A program made the translations under genes and the position numbers. Positions 16,164 through 25,000 of a DNA stretch of 49,629 nt are shown one piece after another. A model generated the notes under the pieces. That model was given only the letters and a program-made list of their open reading frames with translations. It ran no database searches and was not told the DNA's origin. The DNA is from Mycobacterium sp. E1214 (lineage in GTDB: Bacteria > Actinomycetota > Actinomycetes > Mycobacteriales > Mycobacteriaceae). Within the stretch, counting starts at the first letter, position 1; the number at the start of each line of letters is the position of its first letter. Location: NCBI RefSeq assembly GCF_001666755.1, contig NZ_LZJC01000015.1, positions 1-49,629 on the forward strand, written 5' to 3'.

Positions 16164-17296
16164 CGCTGCACCGTCCCCACGTCGACGGCGCTGGGCGTCT
16201 TGGGCTCCTCGGCGCGGCGGGTGAACGAGCGGGCGTAAACGGCCGACCGCGCCGCCAGCAGCGGATCGTCGGAGGCGGTGATGCCGTCGGGCAGCACCAG
16301 CGGGTCGAAGTTGACGTCGCGGGCGTTGCCGGGCCGTTCCGTCTGCACCGTGGTGATGGTGATGGTGCCGGCGTCGACGGTGCGGCGCTCGGCCGGCCAG
16401 GGCCGGGTGGCGTCGTGGGTCGGGTCCTGCGGCTCGCCGAGGGTCAGGATCAGGCGCCAGCTCACCGGCCGCGACGCCACCGTGCGGATGAGGTCGTCGA
16501 ACAGGTAGTCCCGGCCCTGGCCGGGCGCGGCGGTGCCGGGCGCGTCCTGCGGCACCAGCGACCAGCGCACCGGCACCGTGGCGCCGACGCCGTTGGTGAA
16601 ACGGAAGGCATTGAGCCCGTGGAACGCCGCGTCGGCGAATCCGGCGCTGGGCGGCGTCCGCTTGATGATCTGCATGGCGGCGACGGTCTCGGGGTGGCGG
16701 GCCAGGAAGGCGGCCATCAGCGCCGGGTCCGCCTTGCCGGTGTCGGCGCGGGGCTTCGACGCGACCAGCCGGTCGTAGAAACCCTGCGGCGTGCTGTCGG
16801 GGAAGACGGGGATGTTCACCATGGCGGTGCGCCACTGCTGGCTCTCGGGCCCGCGGAAGAGCAGGCCGAGCCCGCGCACGGTGTCGGTCTTGTCGGGCTG
16901 GTCGGGCAGGCCGCCGGACAGGGAGAACCGCCCGACGAGTGGGACGCTGCCTCGCCGGAAAATCGGTGACCGGCACACCGCGGCGCCGTCACCGGAGCTG
17001 GTGAACGTTCCGATCGCGCTGAGTCCCTTGGCGTGGTTGCGCCGGAAGCCGGCGTGACGGCCGTAGACGTGCTCGAAGCGGTCGGCGATCCGGGCCGGCG
17101 TGAGGGCGTCCGGCCGCAACCAGCCGCCGGCGTAGGCGAAACCGCCCACATCGACTGCGGCGATGCCGGCCACCGCGCCCATCCCCAGCACAGCGCGGCG
17201 GCGCAATAGGCCGCCCGCCGGCGGCGGTGCCGGGCTGGCCTCGACGGTTTCGTCCGCGGGTTCACCGTCGCGGTCATCGAGTTTCACGGCCACCAT
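16160..17296 (-). CDS. Tat-exported catalase-related peroxidase (SrpA-like)
   Basis: The 378-residue protein is a small haem catalase relative of the SrpA type. The twin-arginine signal RRRAVLGMGAVAGIAAV lies near residues 32-48. The distal histidine is in RRNHAKGLSAIG near residue 86, and the proximal tyrosine in the arginine-rich SAVYARSFTRR near residue 350. GLGLLFRG and FDDLIRT also fit. These enzymes use hydrogen peroxide or organic hydroperoxides rather than act as full catalases. ATG 17296 gives this length; GTG 17287 has better spacing to an aaagga site and may be the true start. It is coupled to the cytochrome b561 gene, making a likely exported peroxide-detoxifying pair. Confidence 0.85.
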   Translation of the reverse strand: MVAVKLDDRDGEPADETVEASPAPPPAGGLLRRRAVLGMGAVAGIAAVDVGGFAYAGGWLRPDALTPARIADRFEHVYGRHAGFRRNHAKGLSAIGTFTSSGDGAAVCRSPIFRRGSVPLVGRFSLSGGLPDQPDKTDTVRGLGLLFRGPESQQWRTAMVNIPVFPDSTPQGFYDRLVASKPRADTGKADPALMAAFLARHPETVAAMQIIKRTPPSAGFADAAFHGLNAFRFTNGVGATVPVRWSLVPQDAPGTAAPGQGRDYLFDDLIRTVASRPVSWRLILTLGEPQDPTHDATRPWPAERRTVDAGTITITTVQTERPGNARDVNFDPLVLPDGITASDDPLLAARSAVYARSFTRRAEEPKTPSAVDVGTVQR

Positions 17297-17643
17297 CCTT
17301 TACCGTTTCCGCAGCCCAGGCGGGGGGAATGGGAACGAAATGACTGGCGGCCGCCCGGGCGGGGGCTGGTGCCCAGGGCCGCTTGGCGTGTGACCGGCAC
17401 ACACATCCGGAGTACGTCGCCGCGCCCGAAATCGTTCAGCATTTTGAGGCGGGATCACCGCGTGTCCTACCATCGACTAAACACTTGTGGCGGTATCTGC
17501 TGTGAGTAGCGCAGATCAACGGGGTGAAGCTCCTCCGTAGGCAAGCGTGTGCCGTGGGGTTGAATCAACAGCTCCCAGGTTTTGACATTGGCTGTTCGGT
17601 AGTTAGCAGTGTCCCGTGAGGGACCGATTGTGAGTGATAGACC
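17297..17643. other. Gene-free divergent promoter region
   Basis: This stretch separates the peroxidase operon (minus) from the anti-anti-sigma gene (plus). I see no convincing coding frame or hairpin. The bases from about 17,460 to 17,640 are poorer in GC than their surroundings, as expected for promoters. TTGACA at 17582-17587 could be a -35, but no good -10 stands at the right distance. Confidence 0.4.
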
Positions 17644-18015
17644 ATGGGTGAACAACTCGGCGATTCCATCGATCCAACGGCTTTTGAAGTAGGAAAGCAC
17701 CAGGTAGATCAGGCGGTTGTGCTCACCGTGTCCGGTGAGGTGGACATGCTCAGCTCGCCGCATCTGGCCGACGCCATCCAGACGGCGCTGGCCAACAAGC
17801 CCGCGGCGCTGATCGTCGACCTGTCGAAGGTCGACTTCCTGGCATCCGCGGGGATGACGGTCCTGGTGACCGCGCAAGCGGAGGCGGAGCCGCCGACGCG
17901 GTTCGCCGTGGTCGCCAACGGCGCGGCCACCAGCAGGCCGATCAAACTGATGGGCATCGACAGTGTGCTGTCGCTGTACAGCACGCTCGACGACGCGCTC
18001 ACCGGCGTCGGTTGA
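17644..18015 (+). CDS. Anti-anti-sigma factor (STAS domain, RsfB-like)
   Basis: The 123-residue protein is a single STAS domain. It has VVLTVSGEVDMLSSPHLADA and the conserved DLSKVDFLASAGMTVL, where the serine of LASAGM is the site phosphorylated by the partner kinase in this family. A C-terminal IKLMGIDSVLSLYSTLDDAL resembles mycobacterial RsfB. In the dephosphorylated form it would bind the anti-sigma factor and free a sigma factor. The next gene, 36 bases on, encodes that kinase-type partner. No sigma factor gene lies nearby, so the target is encoded elsewhere, perhaps a SigF-type factor. Confidence 0.85.
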   Translation: MGEQLGDSIDPTAFEVGKHQVDQAVVLTVSGEVDMLSSPHLADAIQTALANKPAALIVDLSKVDFLASAGMTVLVTAQAEAEPPTRFAVVANGAATSRPIKLMGIDSVLSLYSTLDDALTGVG

Positions 18016-18051
18016 TGCTCGGGCCGCGACTGATGGGGGGATCTCGACCGC

Positions 18052-18546
18052 GTGGGGGCGCAGCTGGAGACGATGGGACGCGTGGATCATCAGACGCATA
18101 ACGTGTCGAGCAGCGATGACCGCTTCCGCTTCGTCCGCAAGCGGATAGCCGCCGACCCACACAGCGCCGCCCGCGCCCGGGCCGAGTTCGGGCAGTGGCT
18201 GGGACGGCACTTCAGCCTCGACGCCGAACGGTTCAACGACCTGCTGCTCGCGGTGAACGAGGCGATCGCCAACGCCGCGGAGTTCGCCTACGTCAACTCC
18301 GTGCACCGCGGGACGGTCGACGTCGTCGCGACGTACGACGAAGACTCCGACCGCCTGGCGGTCACCGTGATCGATCGCGGCCGCTGGCGGTCGCACTCCC
18401 CCGCGCCGCCCCGCCAGGAACTGCGGGGCCGGGGCATCCCCCTCATGGAACTTCTCGCCGACGACCTGCACATCGACCGCACACCGCACGGCACCAGCGT
18501 CACCATGACCTGGACGGACTTGACGCGCTCCAGCTCCAACGCCTGA
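18052..18546 (+). CDS. Anti-sigma factor, RsbW-type ATP-binding kinase
   Basis: The 164-residue protein has a GHKL-type ATPase domain. The N-box is NEAIANAAEFAY at residues 69-80. The G1 region is VIDRGRW, with the second glycine replaced by tryptophan, and the G2 region RGRGIPLMELLAD is intact. It would bind a sigma factor and phosphorylate the STAS protein encoded just before it. I keep GTG 18052 as the start because a G-rich ribosome-binding stretch precedes it; ATG 18073 is also possible and costs only seven residues. The altered G1 box may weaken ATP binding. Confidence 0.8.
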   Translation: MGAQLETMGRVDHQTHNVSSSDDRFRFVRKRIAADPHSAARARAEFGQWLGRHFSLDAERFNDLLLAVNEAIANAAEFAYVNSVHRGTVDVVATYDEDSDRLAVTVIDRGRWRSHSPAPPRQELRGRGIPLMELLADDLHIDRTPHGTSVTMTWTDLTRSSSNA

Positions 18547-18607
18547 GCGCCGCGGCGAACGCCCCAGCGGCCACCGCCGCGAACCTGTTGCTGTTTCCCC
18601 TCGCGAG

Positions 18608-18640
18608 TTACGCTCCCTGACGTAGCGTAATGCCGCTACG
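18608..18640. promoter_or_regulatory. Two overlapping inverted repeats before the amidohydrolase gene
   Basis: TTACGCT-N9-AGCGTAA (18608-18630) and CGTAGCG-N6-CGCTACG (18621-18640) share the same central arm. Both are perfect 7-base repeats and end 28 bases before the ATG at 18668, itself preceded by gaggaggag. This may be a TetR-type operator or two mutually exclusive hairpins. Confidence 0.5.
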
Positions 18641-18667
18641 CCGGCGGCCTCGACGAGGAGGAGTCCC

Positions 18668-20427
18668 ATGTTCGACCTGAAAATCATCGGCGGCACAGTG
18701 GTCGACGGGACCGGCGCGCAGCGCTACCTCGCTGACGTCGGCATCAGGGACGGCAAAATCGTCGACGTGGTGCGCCGCGGCGCGGCGGACCCCGAGCTGT
18801 CCGGCGAGGCCGCCGAGACCATCGACGCCACCGGCCGCGTGGTCGCACCCGGCTTCGTTGACATCCACACCCACTACGACGGCCAGGTCAGCTGGGACAG
18901 CCTGTTGGAGCCCTCCAGCGGCCACGGCGTCACCACCATCGTCACCGGCAACTGCGGCGTCGGTTTCGCGCCAGTGCGGCCCGGCAACGAGCAGTGGCTG
19001 ATCGAGCTGATGGAGGGCGTCGAGGACATCCCGGGCACCGCGCTGACCGAGGGCATCACCTGGGGCTGGGAGACCTATCCCGAGTACCTCGACGCGATCG
19101 GCAAGGGTGCGTTCTCGATCGACGTGGGCAGCCAGGTCGCCCACGGCGCCGTCCGGGCCTACGCGATGGGCGAACGCGGGGCCCGCAACGAGCCGGCCAC
19201 CCCGGAGGACATCGAGGCGATGGGCCGGCTGGTCCGCGAGGCGATCGAGGCCGGCGCGCTCGGGTTCTCGACGTCGCGCACCATGGGGCACCGCGCCATG
19301 GACGGCGAACCCGTGCCGGGCACGTTCGCCGCCGAGGACGAACTCTTCGGCCTCGGGCGGGCGATGGCGGCCGGCGGGCAGGCGGTGTTCGAGCTCGCCC
19401 CCCAGGGCGCCGCCGGCGAGGACATCATCGGCCCCAAGAAGGAGCTCGAGTGGATGCGGCGGCTCAGCGGGGAGATCGACCGGCCGGTGTCGTTCGCGCT
19501 GACCCAGGTCGACGCCGATCCGAAGCTCTGGCGCGAGCAGCTCGAGCTCTCCGCGGCGGCCCACGCGGCGGGCAGCCGGCTCTACCCGCAGGTCGCCGCG
19601 CGACCCTTCGGCATGATGATCGGGTTCCAGGGGCACCACGGTTTCAGCCACCGCCCCACCTACCGCCGGCTCAAGGCCGAGCTGAGTCGCGACGAGCTCG
19701 CCCGGCGCCTGGCCGACCCGGCGGTCAAAGCCGCGATCCTGGCCGAGGACGACCTGCCCGTCGACCCGACGCAGTTGTTCGATGGCATGTTCGCGATGGT
19801 CCAGTACTCACTGGGCCGGCTCTACGCGCTGGGCGACCCGCCGGACTACGAGCCCACCCCGGACCGCACCGTCGCCGCGATCGCCGCCGCGCGCGGCGAG
19901 GATCCGCTGTCGACCCTGTACGACTTGATGCTCGAGTCGGACGCGACGCGATGCTGATGCTGCCGCTGTTCAATTACTCCGACGGCAACCATGACGCCAT
20001 CCGCGAGATGCTGCTGCACCCGGCGGGCGTGCTGGGCCTGTCCGACGGCGGCGCCCACTGCGGCATGATCTGTGACGCCTCCTACCCGACGTTCCTGCTG
20101 ACACACTGGGCACGCGACCGGCACCGCGGCGAGAAGCTGTCGTTGGAGTACGTCATCCGCAAGCAGGCGCGCGACACCGCCCATCTGTTCGGGCTGACCG
20201 ACCGCGGCACGATCGAGCCGGGCAAGAAGGCCGACATCAACGTCATCGACATGGACGCGTTGCGGCTGCACCCGGCGGCGATGGCGTTCGACCTGCCCGC
20301 CGGGGGCAATCGCATCCTGCAGGGCGCCAGCGGTTACGCGGCCACCATCGTCAGCGGCATCGCCACCCGCCGCGACGACGTCGACACCGGGGCCCGGCCC
20401 GGCCGGTTGGTGCGCGGCGCGCGCTAG
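18668..20427 (+). pseudogene. N-acyl-D-amino-acid deacylase-type amidohydrolase, frameshifted
   Basis: The first 429 codons (to 19957) encode the N-terminal and barrel part of an amidohydrolase. It has the metal-binding HTHYDGQ at residues 67-73, [11 protein letters not shown], and LGFSTSRTMGHR. The frame then stops, but the matching C-terminus continues at once in another frame: AMLMLPLFNYSDGNHD, SDGGAHCGMICDASYPTF, and EPGKKADINVID, ending at 20427. One missing G near 19942 explains it. Restoring GGC gives ESDGDAMLML and an enzyme of about 586 residues. Such enzymes cleave N-acyl groups from D-amino acids or related amides. The break could be real decay or a sequencing error. The strong ribosome-binding site (gaggaggag) remains. 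Confidence 0.85.
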
Positions 20428-20438
20428 AGGTCCCGGCC

Positions 20439-21568
20439 GTGACACAGCCCGGGGTGACACCGTCCGCGACCGGGACACGATCGGCAGCCCGCCGCAACGG
20501 CCGGCGCTGGTGCCGGCCGAGCGGTACTACTCCCCCGCGCTCGAAGCCGAGCGGCTGTGGCCGAAGGTGTGGCAGCTCGCGCATGGCCGACCACGTCGCC
20601 CGGCCGGGCGACTACCTCGACTACCGCTGCGGTCCGCTCGGCGTGCTGATCGTGCGCGGTGACGACGGGGTGCTGCGCGCCTTCGGCGAATGTCTGTCCC
20701 CACCGCGGGAATGCCCTGTGCACCGGATCCGGTTCTGGCCTACGTGAACTGCGGTGCGGCCTCCACGGGTGGACGTGGGATGTCACCGGGGCGCTCATTC
20801 GGGTGCCCGGGCGCAGGGGCTTCGGGTCGCGGCACCTCTCCGACTATCCGCTGCTGGCCGCCCGAGTCGACACGTGGGCGGGCCTGGTGTCGGTCAACCC
20901 GGACACCGACGCGCCACGATGTTCCTGCGCCGCAACGGATCTGGGGGCACACCGGCAAATCCGACCAAGCCCTACGGCGTGCCGAGCCCACACATCGACG
21001 GCGCGCTCACCGACGGCGAGGTCTGGGACGCCCACGCGCAGACGGCGCACTGATGGGCGCCGCACCGGGCGCGCCGTTGCCGGTGGACGAGCGCCTACCC
21101 GGCCAGACGGTGCAAGACACCCAGCGGACGCGGGCGTTCGCCGCGAGCCATGTCGCCGACCTGTCGTGGGCCGACACGAACCGAATGACCCGATTGCATC
21201 GGTGCGACGTGTTCCCCACCATGACGCTCCTCGCCACTGCCGATCACCTCACCGTCATGTGTTCGCGCCCGGGCCCCGATCCCGACCGCGCGGAACTGGT
21301 CATGTTCTTGACGACGCGGCGGCCACCGGGCGTGCCCCGCACCACGCCGACGCACGGCCGGCCAGCGGCGGACGATGCCGAGCCGGGCATCGTTCTCACA
21401 CAACAGATCCGCGTGCTAGCTAAAATGCAGCACGGTATGCACCAACCCGGGTGCACCCATCCGGTGCTCTCCAGCGAGGAACGGCGCGCGATCGATCTGC
21501 ACCGTAACCTCGACCGCTACCTCGGGCTGCCCGAGCCCGAGCAAACTCGAGGTGACACGACGAAATGA
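20439..21568 (+). pseudogene. Decayed Rieske ring-hydroxylating oxygenase alpha subunit
   Basis: Pieces of one aromatic-ring-hydroxylating oxygenase alpha subunit lie in order but in different frames. YYSPALEAERLWPKVWQLA lies near 20520-20580, MADHVARPGDYLDYRCGPL starts at 20583, and the Rieske cluster ligands CPHRGNAL and LRCGLHGWTWD lie in a third frame (20690-20790). A long C-terminal piece (ADTNRMTRLHRCDVFPT to the stop at 21568) follows. At least three frame changes occur. The internal part around 20,930-21,060 also looks shortened, with catalytic-domain iron ligands missing. The original enzyme would have inserted oxygen into a ring or N-methyl substrate. This is a clear pseudogene, not an error pattern of one base. 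Confidence 0.8.
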
Positions 21569-21635
21569 CCGCGCGCAACAACTTTGGTGCGGACACGCCG
21601 CAATCAGCCCGTTGCGATTTAGAATCCCAATCGTG

Positions 21636-22013
21636 ATGACCCCGTCCAACCCCTGGGGCGACCAACGAGGGCAACTCTCGCATCAGTTGCACATGCGTTC
21701 TCAGGCACTGGCCCGGCGGCGCGCCCGCAGGCTGTGCCAGCACTTCGAGCGGGTGGGCGTCCGGACGGCACCCGAGCGCCTTCGGGAGATGCTCGCGGGC
21801 GCACCGCTGGCCGCTCACGAGGCGATCAACGTCAACTTCGCGCTGATCGCGCTTCAACTGGACCGCGAATCGCGGACCGCGAGATACAAGCGGATGAAGC
21901 GGCGTGGCGCGCGGTCGGCGTTGCTGGCCGGACTCGTCCTCGTCGTGCTGAACTTCCTGATGTGCCTGGCTTACCTGATGCTCAACCTGGCCGAGCAGAG
22001 CGCGCCGCTGTAA
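21636..22013 (+). CDS. Small protein with one C-terminal membrane helix, unknown function
   Basis: The 125-residue protein starts at ATG 21636 (MTPSNPWGDQRGQL). It has a basic, arginine-rich helical body (RSQALARRRARRLCQHFERVG, split here by no known motif) and one hydrophobic segment near the C-terminus (SALLAGLVLVVLNFLMCLAYLML). It ends seven bases before the end of eccC2, which is convergent. I recognise no family. It stands where the rest of the ESX-2 locus would be expected, so a link to ESX is possible but unproved. Confidence 0.6.
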   Translation: MTPSNPWGDQRGQLSHQLHMRSQALARRRARRLCQHFERVGVRTAPERLREMLAGAPLAAHEAINVNFALIALQLDRESRTARYKRMKRRGARSALLAGLVLVVLNFLMCLAYLMLNLAEQSAPL

Positions 22014-22020
22014 CGGCCGC

Positions 22021-25000
22021 TCACTGCGCGGGCACCACCACCGTGGACGGCAACCCGATCAGCACCCCTTCGACGTCGCCGTCGGCGCTCACCATCAGGC
22101 CACGGCCCGGCGGCAGCGCCTGGGCGCGCACCGCGCGGTTGATCCGGTTCTGCGGGTCATTGTCCATGTAGAGCTGAGCGACCTTCGCGGAGTTCTGGAA
22201 CCTCATCCACGGATCCATTTGCAGCGTCGCGAAGTTCGCGCTGTTGCGGGTGGTGAACACGTGCAGGCCGATCTGCCGGGCGCGTTCCATGAGCTTCCAC
22301 AACGCGGCCCCCACCGGGGGCTTGGGCGGATAACTCTGGTCCGGCCGCAGGTCCTGGACGTCGTCGATGAGCACGAAGTGCCGCGGCCCCTCCCATGGCT
22401 TGAGGGCGCGCAACTCCTCTTGACTCAGGCCCTTGGGCGGCAGCCGCGGCAGCATGATCTGCTGCGCCAGCGCGGTGATCACCTCGTCGATCTCGTCCTG
22501 GTCGTAGGCGTAGGCGCGCACATAGCCCGGCCCGTGCAAGTCGCGCAGCCCGTGCGGCGCGGTCTTCGGGTCCACCAGGGTCAGCTGCGCCTCCTCGGGG
22601 CTGAAGCGGCTCATGATCGCCTCGCCGATGGCCACCAGCGACAGCGTCTTGCCGCAGCCCTGCCGGCCAAGGATCATCAGGCCCGGACTGTCCTCGAGCT
22701 TGTGCGGCACCGGCCGAAGCTCGTGGCGCTCTCCGATCGCGTAGGCGATCGACAGGGGCTCGGCGACCCGGTTCGCCTTCTCGTAGTCCAGGATCGCCTT
22801 GAGCTCGATGCGCTGCGGAAGCCGTTGCAGCGTAGCGTGTTTGGTGACCCCGGCCACCTCGGCGATGCTGGCGCCGACGTCGACGATGTTGACCAGCGCG
22901 CCGGTGCTGGGATCCGACAGCGCGGGTATGCCCACGCGCAACTCGTGCAGGCTGTCGGTCAAGCCGAAGCCCGGCCGGTTCAGCGTCCGCCGTGCCGCAT
23001 CGCGGGAGTCCAGCGACGAGTGCCCCATCTGGCTTTCGCTCGGGTCGGCCAGTCGCAATTGGATTCGCGCCGTGGCGTTTTGCAGCAAGCTTTGGCGCTG
23101 GCCGTGGATCCAGCCGCCGGCGCTGCACATCACGTGCACGCCGTACTCGGGGCCGCGGCTGCTGAGCGAGATGATGCGGTCGCCGACGACGTTGTCCTGC
23201 GTGTACAGATCGTCGTAGTCGTCGACCACCACGTAGACGTCGCCGAACGGGTCGTTGGGGTCGGTGCCGCCCAGGCCGTCGCTGCCGGGCGCGAACCGGC
23301 GCTCCCGGAAGCCGTCGAGGTCGATCTTGAGCCGCCGGAACGAATCCTCGCGGGCGTCGATCAACGCGTCCATGCTGCTGAGGATCCGTTCCAGACCCTC
23401 GGCGTCCTTCGGTGAGACGATGTCGGTGACGTGCGGCAGGGAGGCGATCTGCGCGAGCGTGGCACCGCCGATGCAGAAGAACGTGACCCGCGCCGGGCTG
23501 TACATCGTTGCGGCCGAACACATTAACGTCATCAGCGTGGTGGTCTTGCCGCGCTGCTTGGCGCCGACCACGATGACGTTGCTGCGCAGCGCGTCGACCG
23601 CGTACACCACCTGCTTGGATTCCTCGGGGATGTCCATGATGCCCACGGGGAACATCAGCCCCGCGTTGCGCCCGTAGTCGGCGTGCCACGGCTTGCCGCG
23701 GTAGCCGGCTACCAGCACGTCGACGGGCTCCGGCGCCTCCAGCGGCTCCAGCCACGGCCGCCGCGGCGCCCGGTGCGGCACGTTCTGCAGCGACTCACGC
23801 AGCACGTCGACGATCTTCTTCCTCTTGTAACCGTCCTCGTGATAGAGGAATTCGTCGGGTTCGGCGTCGACCACGGCGGCTTGCTGCAGCGCCGACGCGT
23901 CGGAGGCGTCCAGCGGCTGGTACTGCCAGTTGTACAGGCGCGGCTTGGTCAGCGTCATGTCGACGGTGGTCGAGACCTCTTTGGTCTTCGGCACCACGAA
24001 CGGCGCGGACAGGTAGAAGCAACGGAACGGCTCGAGATCGCGCGGCCCCACCTTGAGCAGGGCGAAACCGTTCTCCTTGGACGGCAGGTGATAGGCGGCG
24101 TCGGACCCGATCACCTCACGGCTGTCGTCACCGGACTCAGCGCGCAGGGCGATGCGAAAAGCGATGTTGGACTTGACCTTCTGCAGCGACGACAGGTCCA
24201 GGCGCTGCCCGCCCAGCATGAAGAAGACGTTGGCGCCGCGGCCCTCCTGGCCGATGTGGATGATGAGGTTGATCCACTTTTCGTGGTTGGCGAACAACTC
24301 CAGGTATTCGTCGACGATGACGAGCAGCACCGGCACCGCCGGCAGGTCGCGCCCGGCGAGGCGGATCTCCTCGTAGTCGTTCGCGTCGCGGGCGCCGACG
24401 GAGGTGAACAGCTCGTAGCGCTGTTTGATCTCGCCGTCGATGACGCGACGCATCCGCTCGGCCAGGTGCCGCTCGTCCTTGCCCAGGTTGGACAGCGCGG
24501 CGACCACGTGCGGGATGCCGAGGATGTCCTGGGCCGCCGACTCGAACTTCATGTCGACGAAGATGACGTTGAACGCCTCGGGCGAGTGGGTCAACGCGAT
24601 GCCGTACACCAGGGACAGGAAGAACTCCGACTTGCCCGACCCACTGGTGCCGATGACGACGGAGTGAAAGCCGAAGCCGCCGAAGTCTTTCGCCCGCAGG
24701 ATGACGTTCTGCAGCTCGCCGCTGGGCTTGGCGCCCACCGGGACCTCGCACCAGCGTTCGTCGCCGCGGCCGCGGCGATCGGCCCACAACCGGTCGACGT
24801 CCAGCTCGCGGGGATCGCTGATGCCGAGCGCACGCAGCAATTCGGTTGCGCCGCCGGCCGATTCGGCCATCTCGCTGCGGCTGGTCGGGGACCAACGCGC
24901 CATTGCCCGGGCGTACCGGTAGGCGCGATGCACCGACAGCTGGTCGGCGTGGGCGTAGAACTTGCCGCGCACCCGCAGCAGCGGGGCCGGGCGGCCGTCC

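Noticed and set aside
17578..17601. SigF-type promoter before the STAS gene
   Set aside because: GGTTT is present, but the -10 (CGGTA) is off consensus and the spacing (14 bases) is short, so I do not claim it.
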